Counted from the first letter of the stretch, positions 52,131-60,785 are shown. The stretch: 64,000 nucleotides of DNA from an uncultured Lacticaseibacillus sp. (GCA_934370925.1 CAKRNG010000001.1:1-64000); one strand, 5' to 3'. Program-made: numbers and translations. The notes: generated by a model not told the origin, from the letters alone.

Positions 52131-53205
52131 ACAAGTTTGGCGTTTAACCTGGCAACGGCACAAGTGGCTGGTCATCATTGCGGCTATTTTGATGATCCTC
52201 TACGCAGGACGTGCTGTTCAGCGGCTACAAACGGACTACCACACCGACGTGAAATACACGATGACCCCCGCGAAATTTCACAAGGATTTGCAGCGACCAA
52301 AGGATAAAAGATGGACCGATAAGACCACGTACACTGCCTATCTGCACGAATCGCTCGACCAGTTTAGTTCCGCGACTGACACGGACAGCAACATGATGGC
52401 GAATTATATTTCAAACAGCCCCCAAGGCATTTCTTATCTCTTTATGGGCGCCATCTTTGTTCTAGGCCTCCTCGCTTCCGGTTGGGACCACTACAATCGT
52501 TTCGATCGGTTTATCTTCGCCAGTGGGATTAAACGGTCGCGCTATTACTGGACGCGAACCAACCTGTACCTCGCGCTTGTTGTCGTGGGTTCCACGCTAA
52601 GTTTCCTCGCCATCCGTTTCGCATCCACGCTGATTATTCCTGCAAAATATAACGTGATGACCGGCCAGCAACTCTTCGGCGCCACCCTACTCAACGTGGT
52701 GTTTGCCACCAGCGCGTTTGCGTTAGGTTACCTCTTCGCGCTACTTTGCGGTCGCCTCTGGTTGTTGCCCGTTCTGTCCATCGCCAGCTTCTACTGCATG
52801 GACATTATGTTTGAAAATGTGACGTTGATGCTGGGCAAACCATCCACCGCCATTTTCGACCCCACCATTCCTGGCAAATACTACTGGTTCGTCCTCACCG
52901 CATTCGTTGTTGCCGCCATCTTCTGCCTCCTCGTGGGCGCTTGGGGTTACCGTCACGTCTCCGCAGAAACTTTATCGCTGGCACTGGTTGTTTCCAAGCT
53001 ACAACCGCTCGCCATTCTGATTGGCATGGTTGTCGGGTTCTTCGTCTTGCCACGCTACACGACTTCTAGCAACCGGTACCTAAGTTGGTTCCAGCCAGCA
53101 CCCCTCATCGTGCTCGCACTTGGCCTTATCTGGCACTTCTGGCCGCAGATTTTGCGCACTGTTCGACAGCTCGTTCAAAAGCGGCAACAGTTGAAGACAC
53201 TTTGA
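52123..53205 (+). CDS. ABC transporter membrane protein (YtrC/D-like)
   Basis: The 360-residue protein has an N-terminal helix (about 14-28), an outer segment of about 75 residues and five or six further helices (from about 105). It is the permease of the YtrA-regulated exporter. The substrate is unknown; envelope stress or antibiotic response is inferred from the regulator type. The operon ends with a terminator at 53354-53392. Confidence 0.85.
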   Translation: MNKQVWRLTWQRHKWLVIIAAILMILYAGRAVQRLQTDYHTDVKYTMTPAKFHKDLQRPKDKRWTDKTTYTAYLHESLDQFSSATDTDSNMMANYISNSPQGISYLFMGAIFVLGLLASGWDHYNRFDRFIFASGIKRSRYYWTRTNLYLALVVVGSTLSFLAIRFASTLIIPAKYNVMTGQQLFGATLLNVVFATSAFALGYLFALLCGRLWLLPVLSIASFYCMDIMFENVTLMLGKPSTAIFDPTIPGKYYWFVLTAFVVAAIFCLLVGAWGYRHVSAETLSLALVVSKLQPLAILIGMVVGFFVLPRYTTSSNRYLSWFQPAPLIVLALGLIWHFWPQILRTVRQLVQKRQQLKTL

Positions 53206-53277
53206 TGCAACGTCGATATCGCTCCTCGCGTTTCAGCATTTGCGCAATTGGTGAGGTTGGTGCTCAGGGGAACAGTC
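53205..53277 (+). repeat. Family E repeat fragment, copy 4
   Basis: GATGCAACGTCGATATCGCT and GCTCAGG match the E part of the composites at low identity. The fragment starts at the stop of the permease gene. Between 53278 and 53353 nothing is recognised. Confidence 0.5.
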
Positions 53278-53353
53278 TCAGGCAATTTACGTTTAAGTTC
53301 CCGTGACACCATCTTTGTTGTTTATTGGATATCTTGAATATGCCACATTTCGC

Positions 53354-53392
53354 AAAACAGCTCACGTCTTGTCCTTGACGTGAGCTGTTTTT
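53354..53392 (+). terminator. Terminator of the GntR-ABC operon
   Basis: ACAGCTCACGT pairs with ACGTGAGCTGT around 10 bases, followed by TTTTT. Confidence 0.85.
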
Positions 53393-53396
53393 GCGT

Positions 53397-53422
53397 AAAA
53401 AAAGACGTTGATTTCTCAACGT
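53397..53422 (-). terminator. Terminator of the first tRNA-Leu gene
   Basis: GACGTTGA pairs with TCAACGTC; on the minus strand it is followed by seven T. Confidence 0.82.
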
Positions 53423-53434
53423 CCTTCTATCTAG

Positions 53435-53518
53435 TGCCGCAAACAGGAGTCGAACCTGCACATGGTTTCCCATACAGCGACCTGAACACTGCGCGTCTGC
53501 CAATTCCGCCATTGCGGC
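53435..53518 (-). tRNA. tRNA-Leu (anticodon CAG), copy 1
   Basis: The 84-nt class II tRNA has acceptor stem GCCGCAA/TTGCGGC, D-arm GGCGGAATTGGCAGACGC, anticodon arm CAGTG-TTCAGGT-CGCTG with anticodon CAG, a long variable arm (TATGG/CCATG) and T-arm CAGG-TTCGACT-CCTG. CCA is not encoded. It is identical to the copy at 57133. Confidence 0.95.
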
Positions 53519-53558
53519 AGCACTATCTGCCATCGAGTCATCCTCAACAACAGATATC

Positions 53559-53587
53559 ATTGTACCAAGTTTCACATTGGTTGACAA
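53559..53587 (-). promoter_or_regulatory. Promoter of the first tRNA-Leu gene
   Basis: On the minus strand TTGTCA (53582-53587) and TACAAT (53559-53564) are 17 bp apart, about 40 bases before the tRNA. Confidence 0.72.
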
Positions 53588-53763
53588 GAACTAAATGAAA
53601 AAGTATTTCTGTCCCTGATCAAAGTAAAGAACTTTACTACAATACCGCAAGACATGATAAAAAGCGGACAAGGTAACGATACAGGTTTCCCAACAAATGC
53701 AAAAAGGCTACCCCCACCAAAATTTACATCAGGTGGCACATATTAAGTTTGCTTCCTAATACG

Positions 53764-53835
53764 TTAAATAAAACTAAAAATTGCAGAGAGCCAAATAGAA
53801 CGATCGGAATTCTGATCCAGTATCTGTTCCAACAT
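53764..53835 (-). CDS. 23-residue hydrophobic peptide, unknown function
   Basis: The very short frame has a strong ribosome site, AAGGAGG, 8-9 bases before its ATG. The peptide is a polar, acidic start (MLEQILDQNSDRS) followed by a hydrophobic end (IWLSAIFSFI). Candidate roles are a signalling peptide, leader peptide or small toxin. No peptide sensor gene is adjacent. The surrounding gap (53588-54064) is AT-rich and holds no other gene. A weak hairpin (CCACC/GGTGG) then TTTTT follows on its 3' side. Confidence 0.45.
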   Translation of the reverse strand: MLEQILDQNSDRSIWLSAIFSFI

Positions 53836-54064
53836 GTATAATTTCCTCCTTCGTGTACAGCTTACCTAATGGCTTGAATGACCTTCACAAGAAAAGACAA
53901 TCCACACAAATCACGATAGCATTCTCACACGAAGTAAACAATGATTCGCCTAATCAAACATTACAAACATGCTTCTTAAATGAATTAGTAATTGCGCTCC
54001 CCTTTCATTCCTTCGCGCAATCACCTACCATTAATGTAACAACTAGAACAAGGAGGGATTTCCC

Positions 54065-54895
54065 ATGCCAATACCCCCATTCACCCGCACAAACGCCGCA
54101 AAGGTTGTCCAGCCGCGGTCATCACATGCACATAAAGGCACGAACGGCCGCGTCGTTATTGTCGCGGGTAATGATCGGTTCGGTGGTGCGGCCATTATGA
54201 GTGCCACCGCAGCAGTGTATGCTGGCGCGGGATTGGTCACCGTTGCGACGGCGGCCAAGAATCACGCGCCACTACATGCTCGCTTGCCGGAAACCATGGT
54301 TACGACTTGGGATGACGCGGCGTTGCCCCTTTTGCTTCACGATGCGGACGTGATTGTGGTGGGGCCCGGACTGGGCACCGACACTGCCGCAGCCGGCGTG
54401 CTCACCCTGGTGCTCGCGGCGGTGCACCCCACCACAACGCTCATCGTGGATGGATCCGCCATTACCATTTTGGCTGGGCGTACCCAACCGTTGACCCACA
54501 CCCGCACAATTTGGACGCCCCATCCAGGGGAGCTCGCACGCCTGACCGGGTTACCTGTTACCGACCAAACGGACGCGGCCGTTCAACGCGCCACCGCTGA
54601 ATTACCCGGCATCCTCGTGGCGAAAGGCGCCCCCACCCGCGTGTTCGCCCAGTCCGCAAGCTGGCGCAACACGAGTGGCAGCCCCGCAATGGCGACCGGG
54701 GGCTCGGGCGACACCCTCACCGGCGTCATTGCTGCCTTCTGTGCGCAATTCGGCGACGCACCCGAGACCGTGGCTGCCGCTGTCTGGACGCATAGCACCG
54801 CCGCAGATGTCATCGCCCGCACCCAATACGTGGCGGTGCCGAGCGATGTGGCGCACCAGTTGCCGATTCTCATGCGGGAATTGGCGGACGAATGA
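54065..54895 (+). CDS. nnrD: ADP-dependent NAD(P)H-hydrate dehydratase
   Basis: NnrD repairs hydrated NADH and NADPH using ADP in the cytoplasm. The 276-residue ribokinase-fold protein has HKGTNGRVVIVAGN near 22, GPGLGTD near 100, TPHPGELARL near 150 and GGSGDTLTGVIAA near 216. These motifs, including the catalytic GSGD, are complete. The N-terminal epimerase domain found in fused NnrDE proteins is absent, so the epimerase would be elsewhere. AGGAGGGA precedes the ATG at 54065. Confidence 0.94.
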   Translation: MPIPPFTRTNAAKVVQPRSSHAHKGTNGRVVIVAGNDRFGGAAIMSATAAVYAGAGLVTVATAAKNHAPLHARLPETMVTTWDDAALPLLLHDADVIVVGPGLGTDTAAAGVLTLVLAAVHPTTTLIVDGSAITILAGRTQPLTHTRTIWTPHPGELARLTGLPVTDQTDAAVQRATAELPGILVAKGAPTRVFAQSASWRNTSGSPAMATGGSGDTLTGVIAAFCAQFGDAPETVAAAVWTHSTAADVIARTQYVAVPSDVAHQLPILMRELADE

Positions 54896-54903
54896 CCCAA
54901 ACA

Positions 54904-54946
54904 AAGAACGCATCCCCCTCCCCGAATTCAGGGAGGCTGGATGCGT
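54904..54946. terminator. Bidirectional terminator after nnrD
   Basis: AACGCATCC pairs with GGATGCGTT around a loop that itself has CCCTCCC/GGGAGG. It lies between convergent genes. Confidence 0.82.
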
Positions 54947-54965
54947 TATTTTCTACGTTATAAAC

Positions 54966-56954
54966 CTAAGCTTCTGCCGTCGTCTTGTAAGAATCAATCA
55001 GGTCGCGGACGCGTTCCAATTGGCTCTCGAAGATGCGGAACTGCTGCTCGCCGATTTCGTGATCGGGACGGAATGGCTTGTCAACACGCGTTACCACGAC
55101 GGTCCGTTCGCGGAAGTCGCTGATGGTGCGGTTGGCCATGCCTTCGATGAGGGGCATCTGGCTGTCGAGCAACCAGTTACCGATTGTCGTGGACAGCCCC
55201 TTGAGACGGCTACGAACGGCCTCAAGCTGCTTGCCACCAAAGCCCATTTCCTGTGCACCGATGATGGTTTCCTTCAGGGCACACGCGAGCGTCATTGCCC
55301 GGGCAATGGGCTTTTCTGCTGCGGCGGTCTCTGCGGGAGATTCAGCCACCACGTCAGGTTCTGGCGTGACGGTTGCGGCTTCTGCATAGATGGTTTCGGC
55401 TTCTGGCTTCAACTTGAGCAACCGCAAGCCGGAGTAGAAGGCGAAACGGCGGGCGTTGCCGATTGGGTCGTCCAACACGCCGGTGACGGGCGCGAACTTG
55501 CTAATCTTGTCCGCGTCTTCCACGTATGCGTAGTGGGCAACGAAATCTGCCAGTTGCAAGCCCTTCTGCGCACGGGAATCGCCGTCCGTGATGTGGAAGG
55601 TGCATGGCTTGTTGCCGGAAAGACGGAAGTAAACGCCCAGCAACTTCTCCATCACGCGCTGTGCTTCAGCGGGGAGCTTGTTGGTCCGGTCGATGACAAT
55701 CTGGAACTCGGTTGCTTCAAGTCCGCCGTGCTGCATCGTTTCAATCGCGTTGATGATGGCAGAAACGTACGGGAAGATGGCAAGTGTCGTTGAATCGTCA
55801 TCCGTTACGGTAATGAGCGTTGGCGTCGTCGTTGTGCGGAAAGCAAACATGCGGATATCGTCGTTCTGGGAACCAGTGAGGATGTTCTTGACGTTCGCCA
55901 AATCCTTCCCAGCTGCCTTAACTTCATCCCCAGGTGCCCAACCGAATGGGTACAGGGTTTCCGTGAATTCCTTGAATGGCATTACGCCGAGTGCCGTTGA
56001 TGCCAAAACCATCCCAATCGTAAATGGCTTTTCAGGGACGCGGCCGAATGATTCGTCAACGTAAATCCGAACGGGCGTTGGCTCGCGACGTGCAGGTGTG
56101 GCACTGCGGTTCACAGCCACGTTCGCCGCTACGTCTGCCTGCGCCTGAGCGGGTGCGGCCTGCTGTGGTGCCGGCTGAGCGGCCGTTTCCGTTGCCTTAG
56201 TCGCAGCGGCTTCCTGCTGCACGTGTGCTGCTTCGTTAGTCGATGCAGGTGTCTGCGTAGTTGCAGGCTGTGTCGTTGCCTTCACATCGGCCTTTTCCGT
56301 AGCAGTGGTCGTTTCCGTGACAACTGGCTTCGTTGCAGGTGCCTGCTGCTGTGGTGCGGCAGACGTGGCTGCTTGCTTCTTGGCAGGTGCCTGCTTTGCT
56401 TCTGGCTGGTTGTCCAGTCCAAGCGTCACGGGCTGTGCCTGTTTCTGCTGGTCGTTCTTGTTACCTTGCGTCTGGCGCTGCGTGTTACGTCCGCGGCGTG
56501 GCTGCTTGCTCTCAACCTTTTCATCCGCAATGGCTGCCTTGGTGTGGCGACCGCGCTGCTGCGTCTGCTGTGCGTCGGCTGCAGACTTGTCATCTGCTTG
56601 CGCCTGCTTGACGCTTGCCCCGCGCTTGGTCTGCTTCTTGGCAGTCGTCTTCTCCTGCTGGTCAGCCTTCTTGTCGGTCCGCTTGGTTGCCGACTTCTTG
56701 CTGTCCTGCTTTTTACTATCCTGCTTCTTCGTCTGCCGTGGCTTGTCTGCCTGCTTGTCACTTGCTGGCTGGCTCTTGGCGGCAACGTAGGCTTCGATCT
56801 GTTCACGTTTCGAAATCGAGGCACGCTGACGCAAAGAGAGATAGTTGCGCACGCTAGATGAGGAAATGTTGAGTTCCTGGGCAACGTTCTGGACGTTCAG
56901 ACCATCGCGCTGCATGATTGCCTTCAGTGTTTCAATTAAGGTTGGCCAATCCAT
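54966..56954 (-). CDS. HTH-linker-DUF3800 protein, unknown function
   Basis: The 662-residue protein has three parts. Residues 1-60 form a helix-turn-helix (NVQNVAQELNISSSSVRNYL). About 60-300 is a low-complexity linker, first K/Q/D-rich and strongly charged, then A/T/Q/P-rich. About 300-500 is a DUF3800 domain, an RNase-H-like predicted nuclease fold: PVRIYVDESFG near the start and RAQKGLQLADFVAHYAYV near its end. A helical tail follows. The ATG at 56954 has GGAGGAA upstream. Nuclease activity is a fold-based guess. Its neighbours give no function. Confidence 0.75.
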   Translation of the reverse strand: MDWPTLIETLKAIMQRDGLNVQNVAQELNISSSSVRNYLSLRQRASISKREQIEAYVAAKSQPASDKQADKPRQTKKQDSKKQDSKKSATKRTDKKADQQEKTTAKKQTKRGASVKQAQADDKSAADAQQTQQRGRHTKAAIADEKVESKQPRRGRNTQRQTQGNKNDQQKQAQPVTLGLDNQPEAKQAPAKKQAATSAAPQQQAPATKPVVTETTTATEKADVKATTQPATTQTPASTNEAAHVQQEAAATKATETAAQPAPQQAAPAQAQADVAANVAVNRSATPARREPTPVRIYVDESFGRVPEKPFTIGMVLASTALGVMPFKEFTETLYPFGWAPGDEVKAAGKDLANVKNILTGSQNDDIRMFAFRTTTTPTLITVTDDDSTTLAIFPYVSAIINAIETMQHGGLEATEFQIVIDRTNKLPAEAQRVMEKLLGVYFRLSGNKPCTFHITDGDSRAQKGLQLADFVAHYAYVEDADKISKFAPVTGVLDDPIGNARRFAFYSGLRLLKLKPEAETIYAEAATVTPEPDVVAESPAETAAAEKPIARAMTLACALKETIIGAQEMGFGGKQLEAVRSRLKGLSTTIGNWLLDSQMPLIEGMANRTISDFRERTVVVTRVDKPFRPDHEIGEQQFRIFESQLERVRDLIDSYKTTAEA

Positions 56955-57086
56955 GAGTTTGTAATTCCTCCATGATATTAAATTGTGGTGGTGCCAAAAT
57001 GGTGTCAAAAGTTAACGCAGAGATTCAGGTCGCTTGTACTTACACGTGCTTAAATAGCTGTTGAACACGTGTCCTGCTTGGGTTTT

Positions 57087-57124
57087 AAAAAAAGGGGAAA
57101 CGTTGATGTTTCAACGTTTCCCCC
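57087..57124 (-). terminator. Terminator of the second tRNA-Leu gene
   Basis: GGGGAAACGTTGA pairs with TCAACGTTTCCCC; seven T follow on the minus strand. It also isolates the DUF3800 gene from tRNA transcription. Confidence 0.87.
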
Positions 57125-57132
57125 GAATTTAG

Positions 57133-57216
57133 TGCCGCAAACAGGAGTCGAACCTGCACATGGTTTCCCATACAGCGACCTGAACACTGCGCGTCTGCCA
57201 ATTCCGCCATTGCGGC
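57133..57216 (-). tRNA. tRNA-Leu (anticodon CAG), copy 2
   Basis: This copy has the same 84 bases as 53435-53518. It has its own promoter (TTGGCA at 57253-57258 and TATACT at 57230-57235 on the minus strand, 17-bp spacer) and terminator. Flanking sequences differ from copy 1, so only the tRNA unit is shared. Confidence 0.95.
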
Positions 57217-57347
57217 AACAACATCCTTAAGTATAACAGCCACCCTCTACTTTGCCAACACTTAGACGGGAAAAGTTAACGGTGGAACAGGCGCATGAAA
57301 TAACCAGCAATAACAAGAATTCTCGCTTTTACTATTTGAACCGAAAC

Positions 57348-57536
57348 TTATCCGCCCGCCAAGTAGATAGCCCGCCAGATTAGAAATAAAATTGCCATAG
57401 CTAACCGTGGCCAATCCGTATAGCGCATTCCCCAGGTCAATCGAAATTGAAAGATTGAGATACCTGCACAAACTGCCATAAGCATCGCCCATCCGTAAAG
57501 AACCACCCTTATCACTTTAATGAACTTTGAATTCAT
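57348..57536 (-). CDS. Small two-helix membrane protein
   Basis: The 62-residue frame begins MNSKFIKVIRVVLYGWAMLM and has two hydrophobic segments (about 8-28 and 44-60) separated by a short basic/aromatic stretch. Its start lies inside the last codons of the broken ABC gene, and no strong ribosome site is seen. It could be a genuine small gene or another fragment. I recognise no family. Confidence 0.4.
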   Translation of the reverse strand: MNSKFIKVIRVVLYGWAMLMAVCAGISIFQFRLTWGMRYTDWPRLAMAILFLIWRAIYLAGG

Positions 57537-58563
57537 AGATGTCCCGGAGTAGCGCGTCCGCGATGTGTGGATCCAGCCCCGTCGTGAGTTCGTCGAAGCA
57601 GAAGAAATTGTAGCCCCGCAGAAACAGTCGGGCGACAGACAGGCGTTGTTTCTCCCCACCCGACAATTCGGGGCCGCGGTCCGAGATGGGTGTGTCGAGG
57701 CTGTGTTTGGCGAGCCATGAAGCGAGTCCCGCGCGCACGAGTGCGGTCTCGATGGCGGCGTCGGAATAGGTCGGCGCGAATAACGTCACGTTGTCGCGGA
57801 CGGTGCCGGTGAAAATATACCCCTTTTGCGCCAACAAGCCCACATTTCCGTAAACGTCGGCCCGCGCCAAGGATGACGCCGCCTCCCCGAGTAATTGCAC
57901 GTGGCCGTTTGTCGGCTGGATTTCGCCCAACAACATCTGCACCAGCGTCGACTTCCCGCTCCCGCTTGCGCCCACCATCAAATACTTCTTATCACTCGCA
58001 AGGTTCAGGTTAATGTCTTGCAGCACCGGCTTCCCATCAGGCATGAAGTTGGCGTGCGCAAACGACGCAAGCGCTGGCTGCATGCTTACCTGATGGGTGG
58101 CCGCCGTTCCCGTCACGGGTGCCGCCAGAAATTCGCGGATGACGGTTGCCGCCTTCGCACCCCCAATCAAGGTTGGCAGACGCGTGGTCATTGACGTCAT
58201 GGGCCAGGTGAGGAAGCCCACGAGGTTCGCGAAGGCCACGAGTTGCCCGAAGCCCATCTGTCCGCGCTGGACGAGGACAGCGCCCACCAGCCACGACCCC
58301 ACATACGACAAGTCGTTCAGTGCGTAAGAAACCGCCGCCGTGAGATTCTCAATTTTCGCGTTCTTCTTCTGCGCCCCATATAGCGCATCGCTCACTTTGT
58401 TGTGCTGGGTGAAAATGGTCCCGAATGCAAGCGCATATTTGATGGTGTTGAATCCCGTCAAGAAATCCGTTACGCGCTTGGTGTAGTGATCAATCTGCTG
58501 TACCTGTTCCTCGCTGGCACGCTCAATTAATTTCTTCGTCACCAGTGGCATGTTGGACGTCAA
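57517..58563 (-). pseudogene. ABC exporter fragment, truncated at both ends
   Basis: The 348-codon frame holds only the last half of the membrane domain and most of the nucleotide-binding domain: Walker A GASGSGKST, signature LSGGEKQR, Walker B FFCFDEL. Normal fused exporters are about 530-600 residues. The N-terminal helices are missing, there is no ribosome site at the TTG, and the frame ends before the H-loop histidine, so ATP hydrolysis is unlikely. The Walker B glutamate is present. It is divergent from uvrX, and the uvrX promoter region starts where the lost part would lie. Confidence 0.75.
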
Positions 58564-58650
58564 CGCTTACAGGAAAAGTTCTTAATGCAAGTCAGCACGC
58601 CCGCTGCGCGGACGTGCTGACCAGTCTCATAAAATTTGGGCAAAAAACTA

Positions 58651-58704
58651 TTGCACACACAAACACACGTTCGTATAATATGGTTATAAACAAACACACG
58701 TTCC
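58651..58704 (+). promoter_or_regulatory. SOS-controlled promoter of the uvrX operon
   Basis: TTGCAC (58651-58656) and TATAAT (58674-58679) have a 17-bp spacer. CAAACACACGTTCG (58660-58673) fills the spacer and matches the Firmicute LexA box CGAACnnnnGTTCG except for one base. A second box, CAAACACACGTTCC, is at 58691-58704, 31 bp further. Confidence 0.8.
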
Positions 58705-58733
58705 CTATCGATGCGAACAGAAAGGAGCCCCCC

Positions 58734-60038
58734 ATGATTGACTACACAAACGAACCCCATGGCGTCTTCTTTTTGATTGATAGCAAGTCCTTCTACGCCT
58801 CCGTTGAATGTGTCTTTCGGGGGCTCAATCCCCTAAAGACGGCGCTGGTGGTGATGTCGGAGCAGGAGAATACCAATGGCGGGCTCATCCTCGCCACCTC
58901 GCCCGTTGCTAAGCGTAAGTTCGGCCTGCAGTCGAACGTCTCCCGTCAGCGTGACCTGCCCCAGGATAACGACCTGTACGTGGTGCCGCCGCGCATGAAT
59001 CTGTACATCAAGAAGAACCTCGAGATTAACGCCATCTTCCAGCAGTTCGTTGCGCCCGAGGATCTCTGGCCGTACTCCATCGACGAATCCATCTTGGATC
59101 TCACCCACTCCTGGCACCTGTTCGGCCCCACCATTCGGGACGTGGCGCGCCGCATTCAGGAGACCGTCCGGCAGCAGGTGGGCGTCTATACCACCGTGGG
59201 CATCGGCGAGAATCCCGTGCAGGCCAAACTTGCCCTCGATTTGTACGCGAAGAAAAGCCCCGACCTGATTGGGGAGATTACATACGCCACCGTGCCGGAG
59301 AAAATCTGGCCCATTACCGACATGACGTCCGTGTGGGGGATCGCCCGCCGAACCGCCGCACACCTGGCCCGCATGAACATCCACACCATGTACGAGTTGG
59401 CACACTCGAACCCTTACGCCATCAAGCAAGAGATGGGGCTTGCGGGTGAGCAGCTCTTCGCCCTCGCGTGGGGAATTGACCGCGCGCATCCCTCGACCCC
59501 GGTTCGCGTGCACCACCCGTCCATCAGTAACTCCCAGGTCTTGCCGCGGGATTACCGGTTGCAGCCGGAGATTGAGATTGTCATTAAGGAGATTGGGGAA
59601 CAAGTTGCCTCACGCCTGCGTCACCATCACTATCAGTGCGCCGAGGTAAGTCTGGGCGTCGGCTTCTCTTACGCGGGTGCGGCGGTCGACGGTCGCTCAG
59701 GTTTCCACGGTCGCCTTCGTTTAGATGCCACCAACCGGAACACTGACATCGTGGCAGCACTGACCCACATCTTCCGCACGAACTGGCAGCAACAGCCCAT
59801 CCGTAATCTGTACGCGGGATGTGGCCGCCTCACCCATGATGTAGGCCAACAGCTCGACCTGCTCTCACCCGTGCAGGAGCAGGTGAAGCGCGTTGACCTG
59901 GAACACACGGTTGACCGAATTCGGCAGCAATTCGGCTTCAAGAAACTCGTTTATGCCGTCAGCAAAGTGCACGGTGGTACCGCCATCGACCGTGCAAGTT
60001 TGATTGGCGGGCATAATGGAGGTAACGCTTATGACTGA
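58734..60038 (+). CDS. uvrX: Y-family DNA polymerase (UvrX/UmuC type)
   Basis: The 434-residue translesion polymerase has LIDSKSFYASVECVFRGLNP near 14 (catalytic Asp16), YSIDESILDLT near 123 (the DE pair), a thumb HhH and a little finger domain. The UvrX/YqjW group in lactobacilli and Bacillus is SOS-induced and makes mutagenic bypass synthesis. GAAAGGAGC lies before the ATG at 58734; the longer frame to 58545 runs through the promoter. It heads a three-gene operon ending in a YolD-like gene. Confidence 0.93.
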   Translation: MIDYTNEPHGVFFLIDSKSFYASVECVFRGLNPLKTALVVMSEQENTNGGLILATSPVAKRKFGLQSNVSRQRDLPQDNDLYVVPPRMNLYIKKNLEINAIFQQFVAPEDLWPYSIDESILDLTHSWHLFGPTIRDVARRIQETVRQQVGVYTTVGIGENPVQAKLALDLYAKKSPDLIGEITYATVPEKIWPITDMTSVWGIARRTAAHLARMNIHTMYELAHSNPYAIKQEMGLAGEQLFALAWGIDRAHPSTPVRVHHPSISNSQVLPRDYRLQPEIEIVIKEIGEQVASRLRHHHYQCAEVSLGVGFSYAGAAVDGRSGFHGRLRLDATNRNTDIVAALTHIFRTNWQQQPIRNLYAGCGRLTHDVGQQLDLLSPVQEQVKRVDLEHTVDRIRQQFGFKKLVYAVSKVHGGTAIDRASLIGGHNGGNAYD

Positions 60039-60366
60039 TGCACCCTTAAACACCGACACCAAACTCATCCTCGAACGCGCCAACGCATTATTCGCGCGCC
60101 ACCGGAACACACACTACTGGATAACCGTAGTCAATGACATTTACGACCACCAATTCAACGTCTTCTTCAATATCGTCCCCCGCGGCAAACGGCACCGCTC
60201 CATCCCCCTCCACACGTTGCCACAATACGATTTGGGCACACTCGAAACCGTCATCACCGACATCCGCCGCGAACTGGCCCTCACCCTGGAATTCGTCGGG
60301 TTCACGGGGATGATTTGGCCACAATCTGGGCGCACCATTCAGTACCAGCGGGAGCGGCTCGAATGA
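60031..60366 (+). CDS. Hypothetical protein in the uvrX operon
   Basis: The 111-residue soluble protein overlaps uvrX by 8 bases and the yolD-like gene by 4. It has an alpha/beta look, with HYWITVVNDIYDHQFNVFFN and a C-terminal LTLEFVGFTGMIWPQ. I do not recognise a family. Strict coupling on both sides suggests it helps or controls the polymerase. GGAGGTAA precedes the ATG. Confidence 0.75.
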   Translation: MTDAPLNTDTKLILERANALFARHRNTHYWITVVNDIYDHQFNVFFNIVPRGKRHRSIPLHTLPQYDLGTLETVITDIRRELALTLEFVGFTGMIWPQSGRTIQYQRERLE

Positions 60367-60737
60367 ACTACCAAGAAGGCTGGTCCGCGTCCCTCGTTCA
60401 GAACTACTTCGACCGCGTCTATCGGGACCGGGGGATGACGAAGTGGCAGGGGTATTACCTCTCCGACCACACGAGTGCGCTGAACAAGGAGAAGGCCGCC
60501 GCTGCCATCACGTACCCGCCCAGACCCGTCCAATCGCTTACCGTCATCGGCGCGCAGCTCGCAACAGCTTACGCCAGCAACGCTCCCGTTAGCGTCCAAC
60601 TCACCGCCATTGCCCCAGACGGCGCGTTGGGGCCAGACATCATGGGGATGGTGCGCGGCTACACAGAAACGGACGTTATCATCGGCACAACGGAATTGAA
60701 TTTAGAGACCATTCGGAATGTTCAGATGTTAGGTTGA
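60363..60737 (+). CDS. YolD-like protein
   Basis: The 124-residue protein has the YolD signature DRGMTKWQGYYLSDHTSAL near residue 20. YolD-like proteins regularly follow Y-family polymerase genes and are thought to act as UmuD-like partners, without a known biochemical activity. It starts with an ATGA overlap and ends the SOS operon, with a GC-rich terminator at 60786. Confidence 0.82.
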   Translation: MNYQEGWSASLVQNYFDRVYRDRGMTKWQGYYLSDHTSALNKEKAAAAITYPPRPVQSLTVIGAQLATAYASNAPVSVQLTAIAPDGALGPDIMGMVRGYTETDVIIGTTELNLETIRNVQMLG

Positions 60738-60785
60738 CGGTTGTGCTTAGGCGCGTTACAACGAATGGGTATATCGCCACCCACA

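Noticed and set aside
54675..55793. 372-codon frame overlapping nnrD and running antisense to the DUF3800 gene
   Set aside because: It crosses a strong terminator, and most of it is the complement of the DUF3800 domain. The frame at 56223-56861 is likewise the antisense of the low-complexity linker.
53435..57216. Integrated element between two tRNA-Leu copies acting as attachment sites
   Set aside because: No integrase is present, each tRNA has its own promoter and terminator, and flanks show no att-like partial repeats. nnrD is a normal housekeeping gene.
58833..59603. Long antisense frame in u vrX
   Set aside because: A by-product of GC-rich third positions in uvrX, with no start signal.
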